The translations under genes were made by a program, and so were the position numbers. Below the pieces are notes generated by a model that ran no database searches, was not told where the DNA came from, and was given only the letters and a program-made list of their open reading frames with translations. 64,000 bases of DNA from Cytospora piceicola (lineage: Eukaryota > Ascomycota > Sordariomycetes > Diaporthales > Cytosporaceae): contig JALQBC010000006.1 of NCBI GenBank assembly GCA_023375675.1, positions 992,001 to 1,056,000 on the forward strand, in the 5' to 3' direction. Position 1 is the stretch's first letter. Each line of letters starts with the position of its first letter. This document shows, in pieces, positions 37,101 to 48,664 of this stretch.

Positions 37101-38081
37101 CGAGGGACGATGTGCCAGCGTGGTACTGTCGGACCGTTCGGACATGGAAGGCGCGATGGTCGAAGCCAGCGACATGGTCCTCTCGCTGCTGTCACCGCTG
37201 GCTGACGACTGCACGCTAGACCTCGTCTGAGCCCCCGGAGCAGGCGTGAACCCGTTATATCCGCTGTATCCATCTTGTGAAACCTCGACCGATGGTGCCC
37301 TCCTGTTCGGGATCACCCTCCCACTCATGGTCTGATGCGCATCACGCTCGTGGCCGGGGTAGCCGCCGGTCAAGCTCATGGACCTGTCATCGTGCCGGTC
37401 TGGTACTACCCTCCCCTGGGCGGTTGTTCGAGACGAGTTGGAGCTGTAGGGCGCCTGTCGGAAGGCATTGGCAGGGTTGCCTTGGTAGGAGCTCTGAGCT
37501 GGTTGATAGATCGGTGGTCTCGGAGGCCCAGCGAGGGACTGGGAGCGATATGGATCGGAGTTCAGGGCGGGACCTGGAGCCGGGCCATTTGAGGAGTAGA
37601 AGCGCTGTGCTGGCGTTCGAGCACCATATACGCCGGGTGCTGCAGGTGCGGCGGGTGGTGGTCCCCTTTGATCGAATCTCGATGGTACCGGCCCCGGAGG
37701 GTATCGGCCTGGCGGGCCCTGGGGTTGGCGCTGTTGCTGCATGTACTGCTGCGATGGCACCTGCCCGCCACCTAGTGCAGGCCTCGGCCCTTGATAATAA
37801 CCATTCGCCATGCTCGAGTCCATTGTTCGGGTTCGTTCATAGCCGGGCCCGGCGGGGGCTCGAGGAGGGGGCTGTCGCTGCATTGAGGTGGCCGAGGACA
37901 TGGTCTGAGTGCGCTCCGCGTGCATCATCTGCGGCGGCACCGAGGAGGAGGTCATGGTCTGCGATCGGCCGGGACCAGGGGAGGCGCCGAAGATGTTGGC
38001 GAATGCGGCATCTCGCTGGGGATATTGACCGTAGTCCTGTGGCCTCCTCGGAGGGATTCTATCTTGTTGGTAGTCGGCCAT
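34185..38081 (-). CDS. ROM2: Rho1 guanine-nucleotide exchange factor, ROM2-type
   Basis: A RhoGEF that loads Rho1 with GTP in cell-wall-integrity signalling at the plasma membrane. Exons, all complement: 35679-38081, 35293-35623, 34394-35238 and 34185-34337, giving 1243 residues. The N-terminal 330 residues are Pro/Gln/Ser-rich. Then come a DEP domain (about 345-432, NAFSGSEAVDVLSYIIRTTD), a DH domain (about 530-720, starting RQEVISEICYTERDFCKDLE), a PH domain (about 740-880) and a citron-homology (CNH) domain (about 905-1205, with GGRKLIYGTDAGIYVSD). Splicing restores NCVAPYDGGRKL, and the last exon gives the family end AYEDEKGEDVVEAMDFWKSQ. Introns are 54-56 nt; the 54-nt one has no stop codon (see findings). 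Identification is firm. Confidence 0.95.
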
Positions 38082-39465
38082 GGCTCGTGGTGTGGATGTT
38101 GGCGTCTCTGGGGCCGTCTATTGCTAGAAGAGAGAAGAGCTGTTATCAGCACACGCACGCATGTCCATCTGTAGTTGTTGTTGCAGCACTCGGAGTAGTG
38201 ATGTGCCGTTTGTTTCCCCTTTAGTTGGATCCAACTTTTGGTCGCAGTAACCAGGGCAGCGAGTACAGCACCTTACGTACGCACGACTTGAGGCCATGAG
38301 TGGACGGTCCAGTCGACAGACGGGAACAGAACAGGGGAAAATGGGAAAATTGTGGAGCCCGGGGAATCTTACTCGTGCCTGCTCGGCGCAGTTAGGAGTA
38401 GGGAATACCCAGGCCTCGACGGCCGCCAACCTTTTCTGGGGGGGGGGGGCTGTTTAGATAACAGAATGTCGAGGCCCTCGATATGCTCTTGTGTCCTTTG
38501 TGGGTGTATTGATGGGATTTGCGGTGGTGTTTTTTTTTGTTGTCGGGTTTATGAATTTGCGATGTGGATGTTTTGGTTCAGTTTGGTTCAGTTTGGGCGT
38601 TTCTGGGCGCCCCTTTCGACAATGGCCAGGCCGAAATCGACGAGTGTGACGTTATTGCAAGAAACGGGGGGTTGAATGCTTCGCTAGAGGTTTATTTGCG
38701 GATCGGAATATGCGCGGCATCGGATGACCATATATCGACAAACGGTAGTCGGTACGGGGGGGGGGGATTCCTTTAGAGGAAGGAAGAAGGAAAATGTCAA
38801 GAAGCTATCGACTTCAAGCAGATTATGGAGATAGATGCGATCATTTCATGTTTTCAAAGTCGAGGCAATTGCTGTGTGTCCTGTGTCCTGTGTTCTGCGT
38901 CTTGTCTTGTCTTGTGAATGTTCTGTTATGCTTCGAGTTCGAGTCGAGTCGAGTCGCCTTCATTTCATTGTTCCGTCCTCTCTCTTCTTTTCTTCTTTTC
39001 TTCGTTTCTTGTCTTTATTTTTTCCCTTATATCTTCTCTTTTTCTCTCTCCTCTCTCCCTTTTGCTTATCCGTACCAAAAAAGGAGTCCCGTACACTGGG
39101 ACAGAGAGGCGGGGGAGGGAGAACTGGAGCTGGATGGAGAGTTGATGGGTGGTGTGGCCCGGTCGTCTCGTAGCCGAAACGAATCAATGCAGGTAATGCA
39201 AATGCAATGCAAATGCAAGAGGACCTCTCGAGATAGGAGGAGAAAGGGATGTGGTAGTTAGTGTATGGTCGTCGGCGTCAATCAACAAGGCTGTCTTGTC
39301 TGTCTCCTGTCTTTATTTTCTACGGACATAGCGGACCAGAGCTCGGCATCAACTCAATTCAGCCTTTGGCTGTTCTTAAAGTGCCCCCTTCTTTTGGTGC
39401 TCGTTCGTTCCAGGCGTGCGTGCAGGGGGTATTAATTCGTTATCTCATCTCATCACAAGGCAGGC

Positions 39466-39510
39466 ACCACCACCAGACCACCAGGACCACCAGGACCACC
39501 AGGACCACCT
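39466..39510 (+). repeat. (ACCACCAGG)n tandem repeat
   Basis: About four copies of a 9-mer in the spacer. Confidence 0.8.
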
Positions 39511-40025
39511 GCAGAAAGGGACCCGTGGACCGTGGGCCGTCAACTGTGGACCTCGGGAGCGGGCAGTCGTCACAGGCCGAGAAGGCCTCCAATTGGCAAC
39601 GAAATGCCATCCCCAACTGGAGCTTCGCGGGCTACCAGCTGCTACTGTATATTACCTGGGTAGATAGTGTTGTAGGTGCCAATCCCGCGGGTTCCTTAAT
39701 ACTCCAGCCTGCCTAGGCATTTAGGTACCTAAGTACTGGGGTACAAAATACAACAGGCCCAAGACAGTCCTGCAACAGCAACACAAGCCTCAGGGAGCGT
39801 TGTGTTTCTCCTCGAGATAATATTCTATGATTAGCCCCTAGATGCTGGGATTCAAGACTAAACCCCATATACCATGTAGATGCTGATACAGAACTTGAGA
39901 ACCATCTGCGCCAGGTGGCCCGTAGCGATGTACACCTGTACTTTGCACTTTTATATTTAGCGTTATCTGCACGTGACTAGATCTGACAAGGATCCATTCT
40001 AGAGCTTCCTCCAAGCTTCATCATC

Positions 40026-40057
40026 GTCAGCAGCAGCAGCAGCAGCAGTAGCAGCTC
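40026..40057 (+). repeat. (CAG)n microsatellite
   Basis: About ten CAG units with one TAG interruption, in the likely leader of the V-ATPase gene. Confidence 0.8.
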
Positions 40058-40202
40058 GAACAACAAGGCAGCCTTCGAGAAGACCTCGCCCTCAACCCAC
40101 CCACTCCCCCCACTCTGCTTCGGCTCACATCATCCTCCCGGATAGGCTCACTTCAGAGTACCTCTTATTATCGTGCTCAACATTGCACTGCAAGCTGCAA
40201 CC

Positions 40203-40895
40203 ATGGCGGACTCTGAACTGTCTCCCAAATTCGCGCCGTTCATTGGCATGGTACGCCCATTCATACCGTCGCCATCACCGAGCCTCAGGACTCACCCCGC
40301 TAACCACCTTCACTTCCACAGGGCGGTATTGCAGCGGCCATGATCTTCGGCTGCGCAGGAGCAGCATATGGCACGGCCAAGTCCGGCATCGGCATCGCGG
40401 GTGTTGGAACATTCAGGCCAGACCTGATCATGAAGGTTAGCCAGCATCTCGGCCCCGGCTGCCCTCCTCAAACGCTCCCGGCTGACAGCTCCCGTGCCCT
40501 TACAGTGCCTGATCCCTGTGGTCATGTCCGGTATCATTGCCGTCTACTCCCTCGTCATATCCGTCCTCATCGCCCAGGACCTCGACCCCAAGTCCAACTA
40601 CAGCTTGTTCAGCGGTTTCATGCACCTCGCCTGTGGAATCTCGGTTGGCATGACCGGCCTCGCCGCTGGATACTGTATCGGTGTTGTGGGAGACAAGGGT
40701 GTCAGAGCGTACATGAACCAGAGCCGGATCTTCGTCGGAATGGTCCTGATTCTTATCTTCGGAGAGGTACTGGGTCTCTACGGGTATGTCTCCCTGTTGG
40801 CTCCCCTGCTACGTAAAGGACATCGAGGCTGTACTAACAACTATAAACACAGGCTCATTGTCGCCCTGATCCTGAACACCAAGAGCAAGGGCTAA
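40203..40895 (+). CDS. VMA3: V-type H+-ATPase 16 kDa proteolipid subunit c
   Basis: Subunit c forms the proton-carrying ring of the vacuolar ATPase, in the vacuole and endomembranes. Four exons, 40203-40250, 40322-40435, 40506-40783 and 40853-40895, give 160 residues, the usual length. The protein starts [13 protein letters not shown], as in Neurospora, and has four membrane helices. Signatures are [23 protein letters not shown]-type helix ends, and the fourth helix [16 protein letters not shown], whose Glu is the proton-binding carboxylate. It ends LILNTKSKG. Donors are GTACGC, GTTAGC and GTATGT; acceptors are CAG; CTAAC branch sites precede the first and last acceptors. All phases agree. 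Confidence 0.97.
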
Positions 40896-42005
40896 ATTCG
40901 ATACATCAGTCAAGGATGGGGCGGGGGTGGAACGGGAAAATGAGAACGCTGGACGGAGGGATGACTGTAACATCAAGACTATACGAAGGTTTGCTCTGTG
41001 GGGCAACGATTATATCATTGCATGGCCGGGCGTTCAAGGATTTGTTACTATGTAGAGTCGTGTTGTACAAGAATGAAGCTGACACATTTCAGACCGGCAT
41101 CTTGCAAAGCGGTTCCGGCTGTCATTATACATGCAAGACTCTTATGGGCCCGGTGCAACTGAAGATCGTGAAGACCTGTATGGAAACATAACCGCAGAGC
41201 ATCCCCACGTCTCGCTAAAGTGGACAGCCTTGGATCTGTCCGTATCAGAAAAGGGCCGCCCATATATGTCTTCACGCGCGTGACCACGCTGTTCTTATCT
41301 TACAGTCTGGAAACCAGACCAATTCACCTCAACCGGAGATGTAGCGATACTCGGTCCAGCAAGGTTCAGAGTCGGACATCGCCGCGACAGTCCTCGTCTC
41401 CTGCACACTGACGAGCTAGGGTACCCAGTGGCACTTTGCAGCCATTGCTGCGTCTCCAACATCCATATCGGACCAGAACGTGCCGCTCGTTCACAACTTC
41501 GACCAAGGGGCTGCGCACACGATCCTTGGTCTCCATTTGGCGGTTCGAGAAGAGGTGTACTGTATAGGCGTTTGTTGCGTTGAGGAAGGCTCCTCATGGA
41601 TCCTACAGAGATAAGGCAGCAAAATCGTCTATGCATGGATGCCTCTCTGTCCCCTGTTCCGGCTGTACTACAAGAAATGACAACGTTGCCTCGGGATCAC
41701 CGTCTTGCAATTTGGCCGATCGCGTATTCCCTCGAAAGGAACAGGAAGACTCGACATTCAGGAATAGTCCTTTGCATAGCGTCGCACAAAGCTTATCCTG
41801 CTTATCCAATGAGCCTCAACCGCTGGATCTCTCAAATCAAACTATTGTGGAAGTACACGCCTATACTTTCGCGTCTGGATCAGTTGCCCCTCTTCGACTT
41901 CAACTCTCTTCAGCCTCCTCTCTCGCATATCGCCCTTCACCCCCAGGGTCAAATTACGCTTATTCATTGGCAGCAAACTTAACCAAACATGCAATGGCCA
42001 TGGCG
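40896..42005. other. 3' spacer of V-ATPase gene
   Basis: About 1.1 kb with no gene. Open frames near 41580-42086 are short, overlap in two frames and show no domain. Confidence 0.55.
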
Positions 42006-43017
42006 TTACTCACGCTTCTCTCCGAATTCAGTCATTTGGATGCCTCTCCGCGTCCCCTTCCAGCGACCGGGAATCACTCGATGTAGGACGCACCTAACAA
42101 TCACACATGAGCTCTTGCACCAGATTTGGGTGTCTTCGAGGGTTTTCTACCTGTTATCCCACATAGTCACGCTTCCAACACTCCATTTCCACCGGACGTA
42201 ATGGTCATCCGCAGAGTATGATATGATTCGCGAAGAAATCAAGCAGCTTGTCCGACTCGGCCTTCTTCAGCTCAGCAAACCCCGCCACGAACCCCGGGCT
42301 CACGTTCAGCGCCTCGAGCCCGGTGACCGGATGCGTCCTGACCAGCCGGGTGGTGCGTGTCGACAGGCGGGCGATTCGAGCCCACCCCGCGGAGGCCCAG
42401 GATCGTGTCGTACTGCAGCCTCGAGGTGTGCACCGCGTGGGCAGGCCCTGGGCGAACCCCCTCGTGCGGGCCCCGCCCAGGTCGTCGCTTACAGCCCGGG
42501 TGCTCCTCCGTGCGCAGCATCGAGCACGACGGCGGGTTCATCCCGGACGAGGTGTCGGCGTGGAAGTCGCCTCGCCACGCCGCGCTCCGCGGCGAGGAGG
42601 GTGAAATCGTCCAGCTGGGTGGGGGTCCAGCTGCGAGAGAGCTGGGTGTCCTCGAGGACGGCGCCGATGGGCTCGGTCAGGTCTACCCGTCTGGCGGCAG
42701 AGAGGAGGGCTTTCTTCTCCGGGTCGGCGAAGCATGCCCTGTCCTTGTCTGGGTATACTTGCTGGCGGGCTGGGTCTGGTGGTGCCCATGATTTGATCTT
42801 GGGTGAGAAGTTGGGGTGGAGGGTGATCGGAAACCCCGAGTACTATAGGCTCGCCAATTTTATTTTAGTTTCCGTGTGAAATAGCTTTGGGTCTGGCAGG
42901 TTATAGTATCTCCTGACATTGATTTTACAACTACATAAATTCACACTCCGAGTATTTGTATGGTTCCACTCCGAACAGTTCTTCTTCGGGGTCTGCCTGT
43001 GCATCCAAGTTGGTCAT
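42006..43017 (-). pseudogene. Decayed TauD-type Fe(II)/2-oxoglutarate dioxygenase
   Basis: A broken copy of a fungal alpha-ketoglutarate-dependent sulfonate/taurine dioxygenase; no single frame covers it. Segments on the minus strand, in order: a possible 5' exon from 43017 (PEEELFGVEPYKYSE), interrupted by a stop; from about 42843, SGFPITLHPNFSPKIKSWAP through DPEKKALLSAARRVDLTEPI to LLAAERGV; a deletion and frame change near 42565, then FHADTSSGMNPPS, which keeps the HxD iron ligands; SRLQYDTILGLRGVGSNRPP; a shift near 42342 to LVRTHPVTGLEALNVSPGFV; another near 42216 to DDHYVRWKWSVGSVTMWDNR; then a likely intron 42094-42150 and LHRVIPGRWKGTRRGI with the distal His. At least three frame breaks. 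The GC-rich sequence argues against RIP as the cause. Confidence 0.82.
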
Positions 43018-45851
43018 GATATATGATGAGATATTGCGCAATCCGCTGCAGCAATGAGAATGCCAACCCCGCAGTTTATCATCGCTGTTTTACATGAATA
43101 CTCATATATAACAGCGCCTACCGAGGTCCTTGTGTGTCTTTTTTGTTATTACAAGCTGGCTTGGGTAGATAGACAAGACCCTGAGCTCTTCAATGTTCTA
43201 TCTTCTGGCCAGTGAGTAATCTGGTTGAGCCCACCCATATAGGATGAGAAAGTACCTAATGATAGGCACTCGAGTCCCACGAGACCAGGAATTGAATAGA
43301 GCTCTTTTCTCTTGGTCTCCGGGAAATCACATGGCGGCATCTCAATTGTGCTACTTACAAATCCATAAAGATCGTATGCTAGCTCGTTTTGAGGTTGAGA
43401 TCGAAGCTTTGGGAATTTGAAGCCCTGCCGTGTTGCATCAACGAAAGTCATTATGGAATTGTTCACAGTGATTCTGGAATAGTGTTAGCCCACATCAGCC
43501 TCGGAGGACTTGGTCACTTGACTCTCAAGTCTTCTGGCTCTTGGTGGATGATGACTGCCTGAGTGCGTGTGGAGGAAGATACCCCTTGGTCTTTGTCTCA
43601 AGAATGCTGCAACATCTTCGGAAACTCTGGCGGTCCAGATGTCTGCATGCTCGACAGTGAAGTTGTTTCGAGAATGGCTGATGCAGCAACTCGACTCACC
43701 TGCTCGAGTGGTAGCACACGGTAACGATAACAACACGACAACATTGAACTGGTAGTAGTCTCCTGAACTACATACCAGACTTGAAATAATCCTCTTGAAT
43801 CCATCGCCTCATCAGAATATCATGTACCATCCATCAAGAGCAATGGCTTTTTGATATTGTTCACTGTCACCGTCGTATTTTGTTTCATATGATTGGATCA
43901 CGTGAGAGAGGTTCTGCTGAAGGAAGATGATCCAGCCAGGGCGTGATGCAGACGAGAGCACGAGTAGGAGGTCTGAGGAGTATCGGTATCTATAAGTGTC
44001 ATCGTTCAGTCTCCTAGAGCCGAATCCTCAAATCTCACCCAAAAACTTGCCTTCAACTTGTCCTCCATTCATCGCGCATTGAGGGCTTATATCCACGCTG
44101 TTGTCTATAGCCCCTCCCTCCGACTCGGCAAGGTCAAAATCTGGTACACATAGCCCAGATGGGAGGCGGACGTCCTTGGGAACTTCCTGCAGTATTTTAC
44201 GTGGGCGCGTAGATAAGTCAGGATGTATAGTAGATGAACGGAGAGCAGGTGAACCAAATACACATGGGTGCCGCTGAGGGCCACCATGTCCGGTCCTGCC
44301 TTCTTTTCAAACATATGATACTCCGTAGTTGGCTGCACACAGTGAGGTGGCGATGTATTACGCAAGGCAATAAGGTGCACCTCCCTGTACACTGGAACCC
44401 ATGATTCCGTCCACCTTCCAGCTTGTCCCCAATCACCATATGCCGCCCGTCTCCGCTTCCGGTCCGTCTCTTGCCGGCGCGGCCTCTTATCTTTCATCCC
44501 ATAGTCACTTGGCCGTAATTCGACACTATACGCGTGTGACGCTGGTTTGAATTCATACACGCCTCGTATTGAGTCCCAGTTGTGATCCACCGCTTCGTCG
44601 CAAAGCAAAGCGGTATTGACTGATCGGGATGGACACCGCCGGGGTGTGTGAAGCTCAAGAGGATTCAAGAATAATAGCTCGTGCTAGATGCGTCCTAGCC
44701 CACGGGTCGGCCTCCGGGAGAAATGATGATTTGAACTGAGGACGAGCCGTCGGAAATACGGATGTAAAAGGCCAAGTTGGCTGACTCCCCTTCGATTCTC
44801 TTTGTGGGCCCCGGGGCGGCTTCTAGATGGGGAGACTGTGATGGAAGGGGAGGGGGGGAGGGGGGCACCTCGAAAGAAAAGAGAGCGATAGGTGCATGTT
44901 CCCCCTCCCGACCGGATGAACATTAGTGATGTATGTCAGCCTGAGTATTAGAGTGTAAGAGTCTTAGAGTGTTAGAGTGCATTGCTGCATGCAAGGGTTC
45001 CAAGGTTGTTATGGAGGGTGCTTTGGAGGAGGCCGGTTCAATGTAAAAGTTCCAAGGTTGTTTGCTCAACTGCCGCCTCTGTCGGTCTCCTCCGTTCCAT
45101 CTCGCAGATAAATATCGGCCGGCTCAGACAAAGAAAGGACGCATGGATGTCCAAAGGCGGTCCTCACAGACTAAATACTGAAATGACCAAGTGATCTATC
45201 AGAATTGCCAGGGCCACCTGATGTGAGCTTCTGCATCTGAGTTGTGATCAATTGTTGTGTTATCGACGGCATACACAGCATACACAGTACGCACATCACT
45301 CAAGCAGTACCCTAAGTACTTGAGTAGGTAGTGATGCAGCAAGCCCCTCCCCTGTTTTCCTGTTTTCCTGTCTGTGTTTGTGTGTGTGTGTGTGGCGAAT
45401 CGGTCTACCTTACCACTCAGCCCCAGCAACTACACTACCACCTGCCAGCCAGCCTGCTTGTTACCTCCTAATTAATTCATAGACTACCAGACTACTTACA
45501 CTTGCCACCTACCGTGCCAGTCGGTCAGCACAAGTCCGAGAACGTTCACTTGCATATCGACAGGCCAAACAGGTGACCCAAGACCTGCCACTCATAATTC
45601 GCGGGGTTACACCTGGCCTACACATATATCTGTTATCTAGCCTACGCAGACAGACAGACAGACAGACAGACAGTCATCCATTCAGTCAGTCAGTCAGTCA
45701 GTCAGTCACGGTCATTCACTCAGTAACACGCCTTCTTCCAACTCCGAGAAGGATTGCTCTTCACCACCAATCCCACCTACGTTCCTTTCTCACCCCCAAA
45801 AAAACAACATTCTTACCCAAGTACTTACGACCCAAAAGGCCCGCCGGCACA
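43018..45851. other. 2.8 kb spacer with possible gene remnants
   Basis: No secure gene. The interval 43149-43804 (minus) has coding-like frames and good splice signals that do not join in phase (see findings). A 187-codon minus frame at 44105-44668 has no domain. Direct copies of GTTCCAAGGTTGTT occur near 44997 and 45049. The right end holds a compound microsatellite and the leader of the oxidoreductase gene. Confidence 0.5.
45646..45708 (+). repeat. Compound (CAGA)n-(GTCA)n microsatellite
   Basis: Seven CAGA units (45646-45673), a short linker, then about six GTCA units (45683-45708). It ends about 145 bases before the start codon at 45852, so it is probably within the promoter or leader. 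Confidence 0.85.
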
Positions 45852-47156
45852 ATGGCCAACACAGTGGTCCTCGGCGCCGGCATCATCGGCCTCTCCACGG
45901 CATACTACCTCTCCAGGCACCAGCCGGGCGCCACGATCCACCTCGTCGAGCCGTCCCCGGAGCTCTTCGCCTCGGCGTCGGGCAACGCGGGCGGCTTCAT
46001 CGCGCGGGACTGGTTCGGCCCGGGCGCCGCGTCCCTGGGCGCCCTCAGCTTCGACGAGCACCGGAGGCTCGCCGGCGCGCACGGCGGCGCCGCGAGGTGG
46101 GGGTACTCGCGGAGCACCGCGCTCAGCTACACCTCGGCCTCGCCCGGCGCCGCCGGGAGGGCCGGGGCCCGGGGGGCCGGCGGGCAGGGGGACTGGCTGC
46201 GGCAGGGGGCGAGCAGGGCGGACGCCGCCGGGGGCGGCTCCTCGGCGGCGGCGGGGGCGAACAGGGGCGGTGGAGGCGGTGGCGACGACGACGACGACGC
46301 GCTGGTGCCGCCGTGGCTGAGGCGCGGGGAGGGCGCCTCGATAAGGCCGATCGGGGGCGCCGACACGACGGCGCAGCTGGACCCGCGGCTGCTCTGCCGG
46401 TTCCTGCTGGACGAGTGCCTCGAGCGCGGCGTGCGCCTGCACCACCCGGCCAGGGCCACTGCCGTGATGCAGGACGTGCGGGACGAGCTGTCCAGCGTCA
46501 CGATAGCGGACACGGCCTCCTCGACCGAGACGGACGTCCCCTGCACGAGGCTGATCATCACGGCCGGGGCCTGGTCCCCCCAGGTGTTCACCGAGCTGTT
46601 CCCCAACTCCCAGAGCAAGCTGCCCGTCTCCAGCCTGGCGGGCCACTCGTTGGTCCTGAGGTCACCGCGGTGGACAGAGGCGCTGGAGGAGAAGGGATGC
46701 CATGCCGTCTTCACGACGACCAGGTCTAGCTTTGCGCCCGAGATATTTTCACGGAGAGGAGGAGAGATATACGTCGCCGGTCTCAACTCGGCATCGCTGC
46801 CGCTGCCGGCGCTGGCCACCGAGAGGCAGGTATCGGGCGAGGCCATCGAGGAGGTCAGGAAGGTGGCGGCGAAGCTGCTCGGGGCCGAGGACGCTTCTGA
46901 TGACCTGGAGGTGGTAAAAGAAGCAGTGTGTTTCCGGCCAGTCACGCCGTACGGGACGCCGATAATCTCGAGGATCAACGATGAGCTCCTTGGGGAGGGC
47001 ATCGCGACGCGACCTGACGCCGAGGGCGGTGTGTTTCTGGCGGCGGGTCATGGGCCCTGGGGTATATCCCACAGCCTAGGCACCGGCATGGTCCTTGCGG
47101 AGATATGTCAAGGCCGACATCTCAGTGCCGATGTGAGGTCGCTGGTCATATGGTGA
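45852..47156 (+). CDS. FAD-dependent oxidoreductase (DAO fold, Tda3-like)
   Basis: A 434-residue flavoprotein of the D-amino-acid-oxidase/glycine-oxidase fold, related to fungal Tda3-like proteins. I start it at 45852 (MANTVVLGAGIIGLSTAYYL) because the dinucleotide-binding GxGxxG motif then lies right at the N-terminus; the upstream in-frame ATG at 45573 would add translated microsatellite. The next conserved blocks are SASGNAGGFIARDWFGPGA and, near the C-terminus, VCFRPVTPYGTPIISRI and AAGHGPWGISHSLGTGMVLA. A Gly/Ala/Arg-rich insert with GGGGGGDDDDD (about residues 97-150) interrupts the fold and is low complexity. No membrane segment or signal peptide is seen. The substrate is unknown. Confidence 0.88.
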   Translation: MANTVVLGAGIIGLSTAYYLSRHQPGATIHLVEPSPELFASASGNAGGFIARDWFGPGAASLGALSFDEHRRLAGAHGGAARWGYSRSTALSYTSASPGAAGRAGARGAGGQGDWLRQGASRADAAGGGSSAAAGANRGGGGGGDDDDDALVPPWLRRGEGASIRPIGGADTTAQLDPRLLCRFLLDECLERGVRLHHPARATAVMQDVRDELSSVTIADTASSTETDVPCTRLIITAGAWSPQVFTELFPNSQSKLPVSSLAGHSLVLRSPRWTEALEEKGCHAVFTTTRSSFAPEIFSRRGGEIYVAGLNSASLPLPALATERQVSGEAIEEVRKVAAKLLGAEDASDDLEVVKEAVCFRPVTPYGTPIISRINDELLGEGIATRPDAEGGVFLAAGHGPWGISHSLGTGMVLAEICQGRHLSADVRSLVIW

Positions 47157-48000
47157 CGATGTAACCTCTTGCTTCACAACTACATAATCACCGTGGGAGC
47201 ATGAGCGGCCTAAGCCGGATCTATATAGGCGTTTTTGGGGCAGGTCACAAGGCAGGTCGGCTGGCCTACCTGGGTAATGGTTTGTGAGGACCTGTTGGAC
47301 AGACAAAGTAATACCGAGGGCATCATATTGGGCTGTGGGGGGAAACATAATCAGCAACCGCATCTTCGCGTGACTTTCTACATAGGCCGAATTTCAGCTA
47401 AAGGCCTAACTGCATAGTACTGTCCGTCCTGCGTGGACTAGCTCATGGCCAAACGTAGTCTGTGCCGTCTCACTGCCTTGTGCAAACCATTATTACTCCG
47501 ATGTCGATGGGAGGAAGGGAGATCGGCCTCTCCCCCTGCGGATGCTGCCGACCAAGCGAGCGATCGAATCCAACCAGATAAGGTCTTTCCTACTTGGCTC
47601 GACGGGGGCAGAGGAGATAGACACGGCAGCCCGATGGAAGCCCAAAAGATGCCGAGTGCCACAGGCCTGCCTATCAGGGCAGACAGGGATGATGACATGA
47701 TAGCAGGATTAGGTTGTACATGTGAGGCGTCTTGGTGGGTGGAAATACTTAGTAACGGAATGGCGGCTGTTGAACCACCCTGTCGGTGCCGGCTTGTCCA
47801 CTCAGGTGTCGAGACATAGATGTGACAGTGATCACGTATTCCCAGGAGGGCCTGATTGATCGTAGGGACTTTTTATCTTTTGTCTAGCATGTCCGGAAGT
47901 TTCCAAGGCTGTGTTGCATAAATCAAACACTTAATCACATCACATGGCTTGGCATGTTATGGTGAACACCAACAACTGTCGTCCAAAGGACCGAACGACA

Positions 48001-48033
48001 AGGAGGAGGAGGAGGAGGAGGAGGAGGAGGAGG
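48001..48033 (+). repeat. (AGG)n microsatellite
   Basis: Eleven AGG units without interruption. Confidence 0.9.
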
Positions 48034-48613
48034 CTGCCAACTTCAGTGTTGATATTTACTATTGTGTCTATCGTGCAGTGCATTCCTGGGGGGGCTAGTT
48101 GTTACGTTTGTCTACCTATTTCAGTACGTACATGACAGTCATGTCGGTCAGGATTGATGACGGGAGATCGGCGTCACGGCATCAGCATCGTCGGCATCAA
48201 ATCTTGGACGGACATGGACGTCAACCCACGAGCAGTCGTGAACCGCACTTTATCATTGCCTCGGCTCGGGTGCAATTGAACAGAAAAAAAGATTATCTGG
48301 ACGAAAGCCTCTGGGATCTGCAGAGGTACATACTTACTCAAGTATGTAGTGTACAACCTTAGGTATAATGTGTGTATGTAGGTACTCAGATACTACGCTG
48401 TACTTATATGTACGTACGCTGTAAGTATTTATGGCCCCGCTCAACAGGGGTAAAATAGCCTTCTGGTCCAATCATGCAAACAACGTAAGCGCTGGAACAG
48501 AAACTTTCCCCTTCCGAGAGGTCAAACCTCGATTGATCACCATCCAATTGCGGCCCCCGACTCAACACCAGTCACTCGACCGTACCACCGATGACACCCT
48601 CCGCGGCCCCCAA

Positions 48614-48664
48614 TGGCACAGTACCACAGTACCACAGTACTACGGTATTATAGTACCACAGCAT
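48614..48664 (+). repeat. CAGTACCA tandem repeat
   Basis: Several imperfect copies of an 8-9 bp unit CAGTACCA with GTAC palindromes. Confidence 0.6.

Larger units (their letters stand above)
38082..40202. promoter_or_regulatory. Divergent spacer, Rho GEF / V-ATPase subunit c
   Basis: About 2.1 kb between divergent start codons. The left part is the GEF leader, which includes a G-run near 38440-38450 and long pyrimidine tracts at about 38970-39060. The right part holds an ACCACCAGG tandem repeat, the palindromes GCCTAGGC and TTAGGTACCTAA near 39712-39732, and a CAG repeat 150 bases before the V-ATPase start. No gene is seen. Confidence 0.5.

Noticed and set aside
44105..44668. 187-codon open frame on the minus strand
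   Set aside because: No domain, no splice partner and spacer-like composition.
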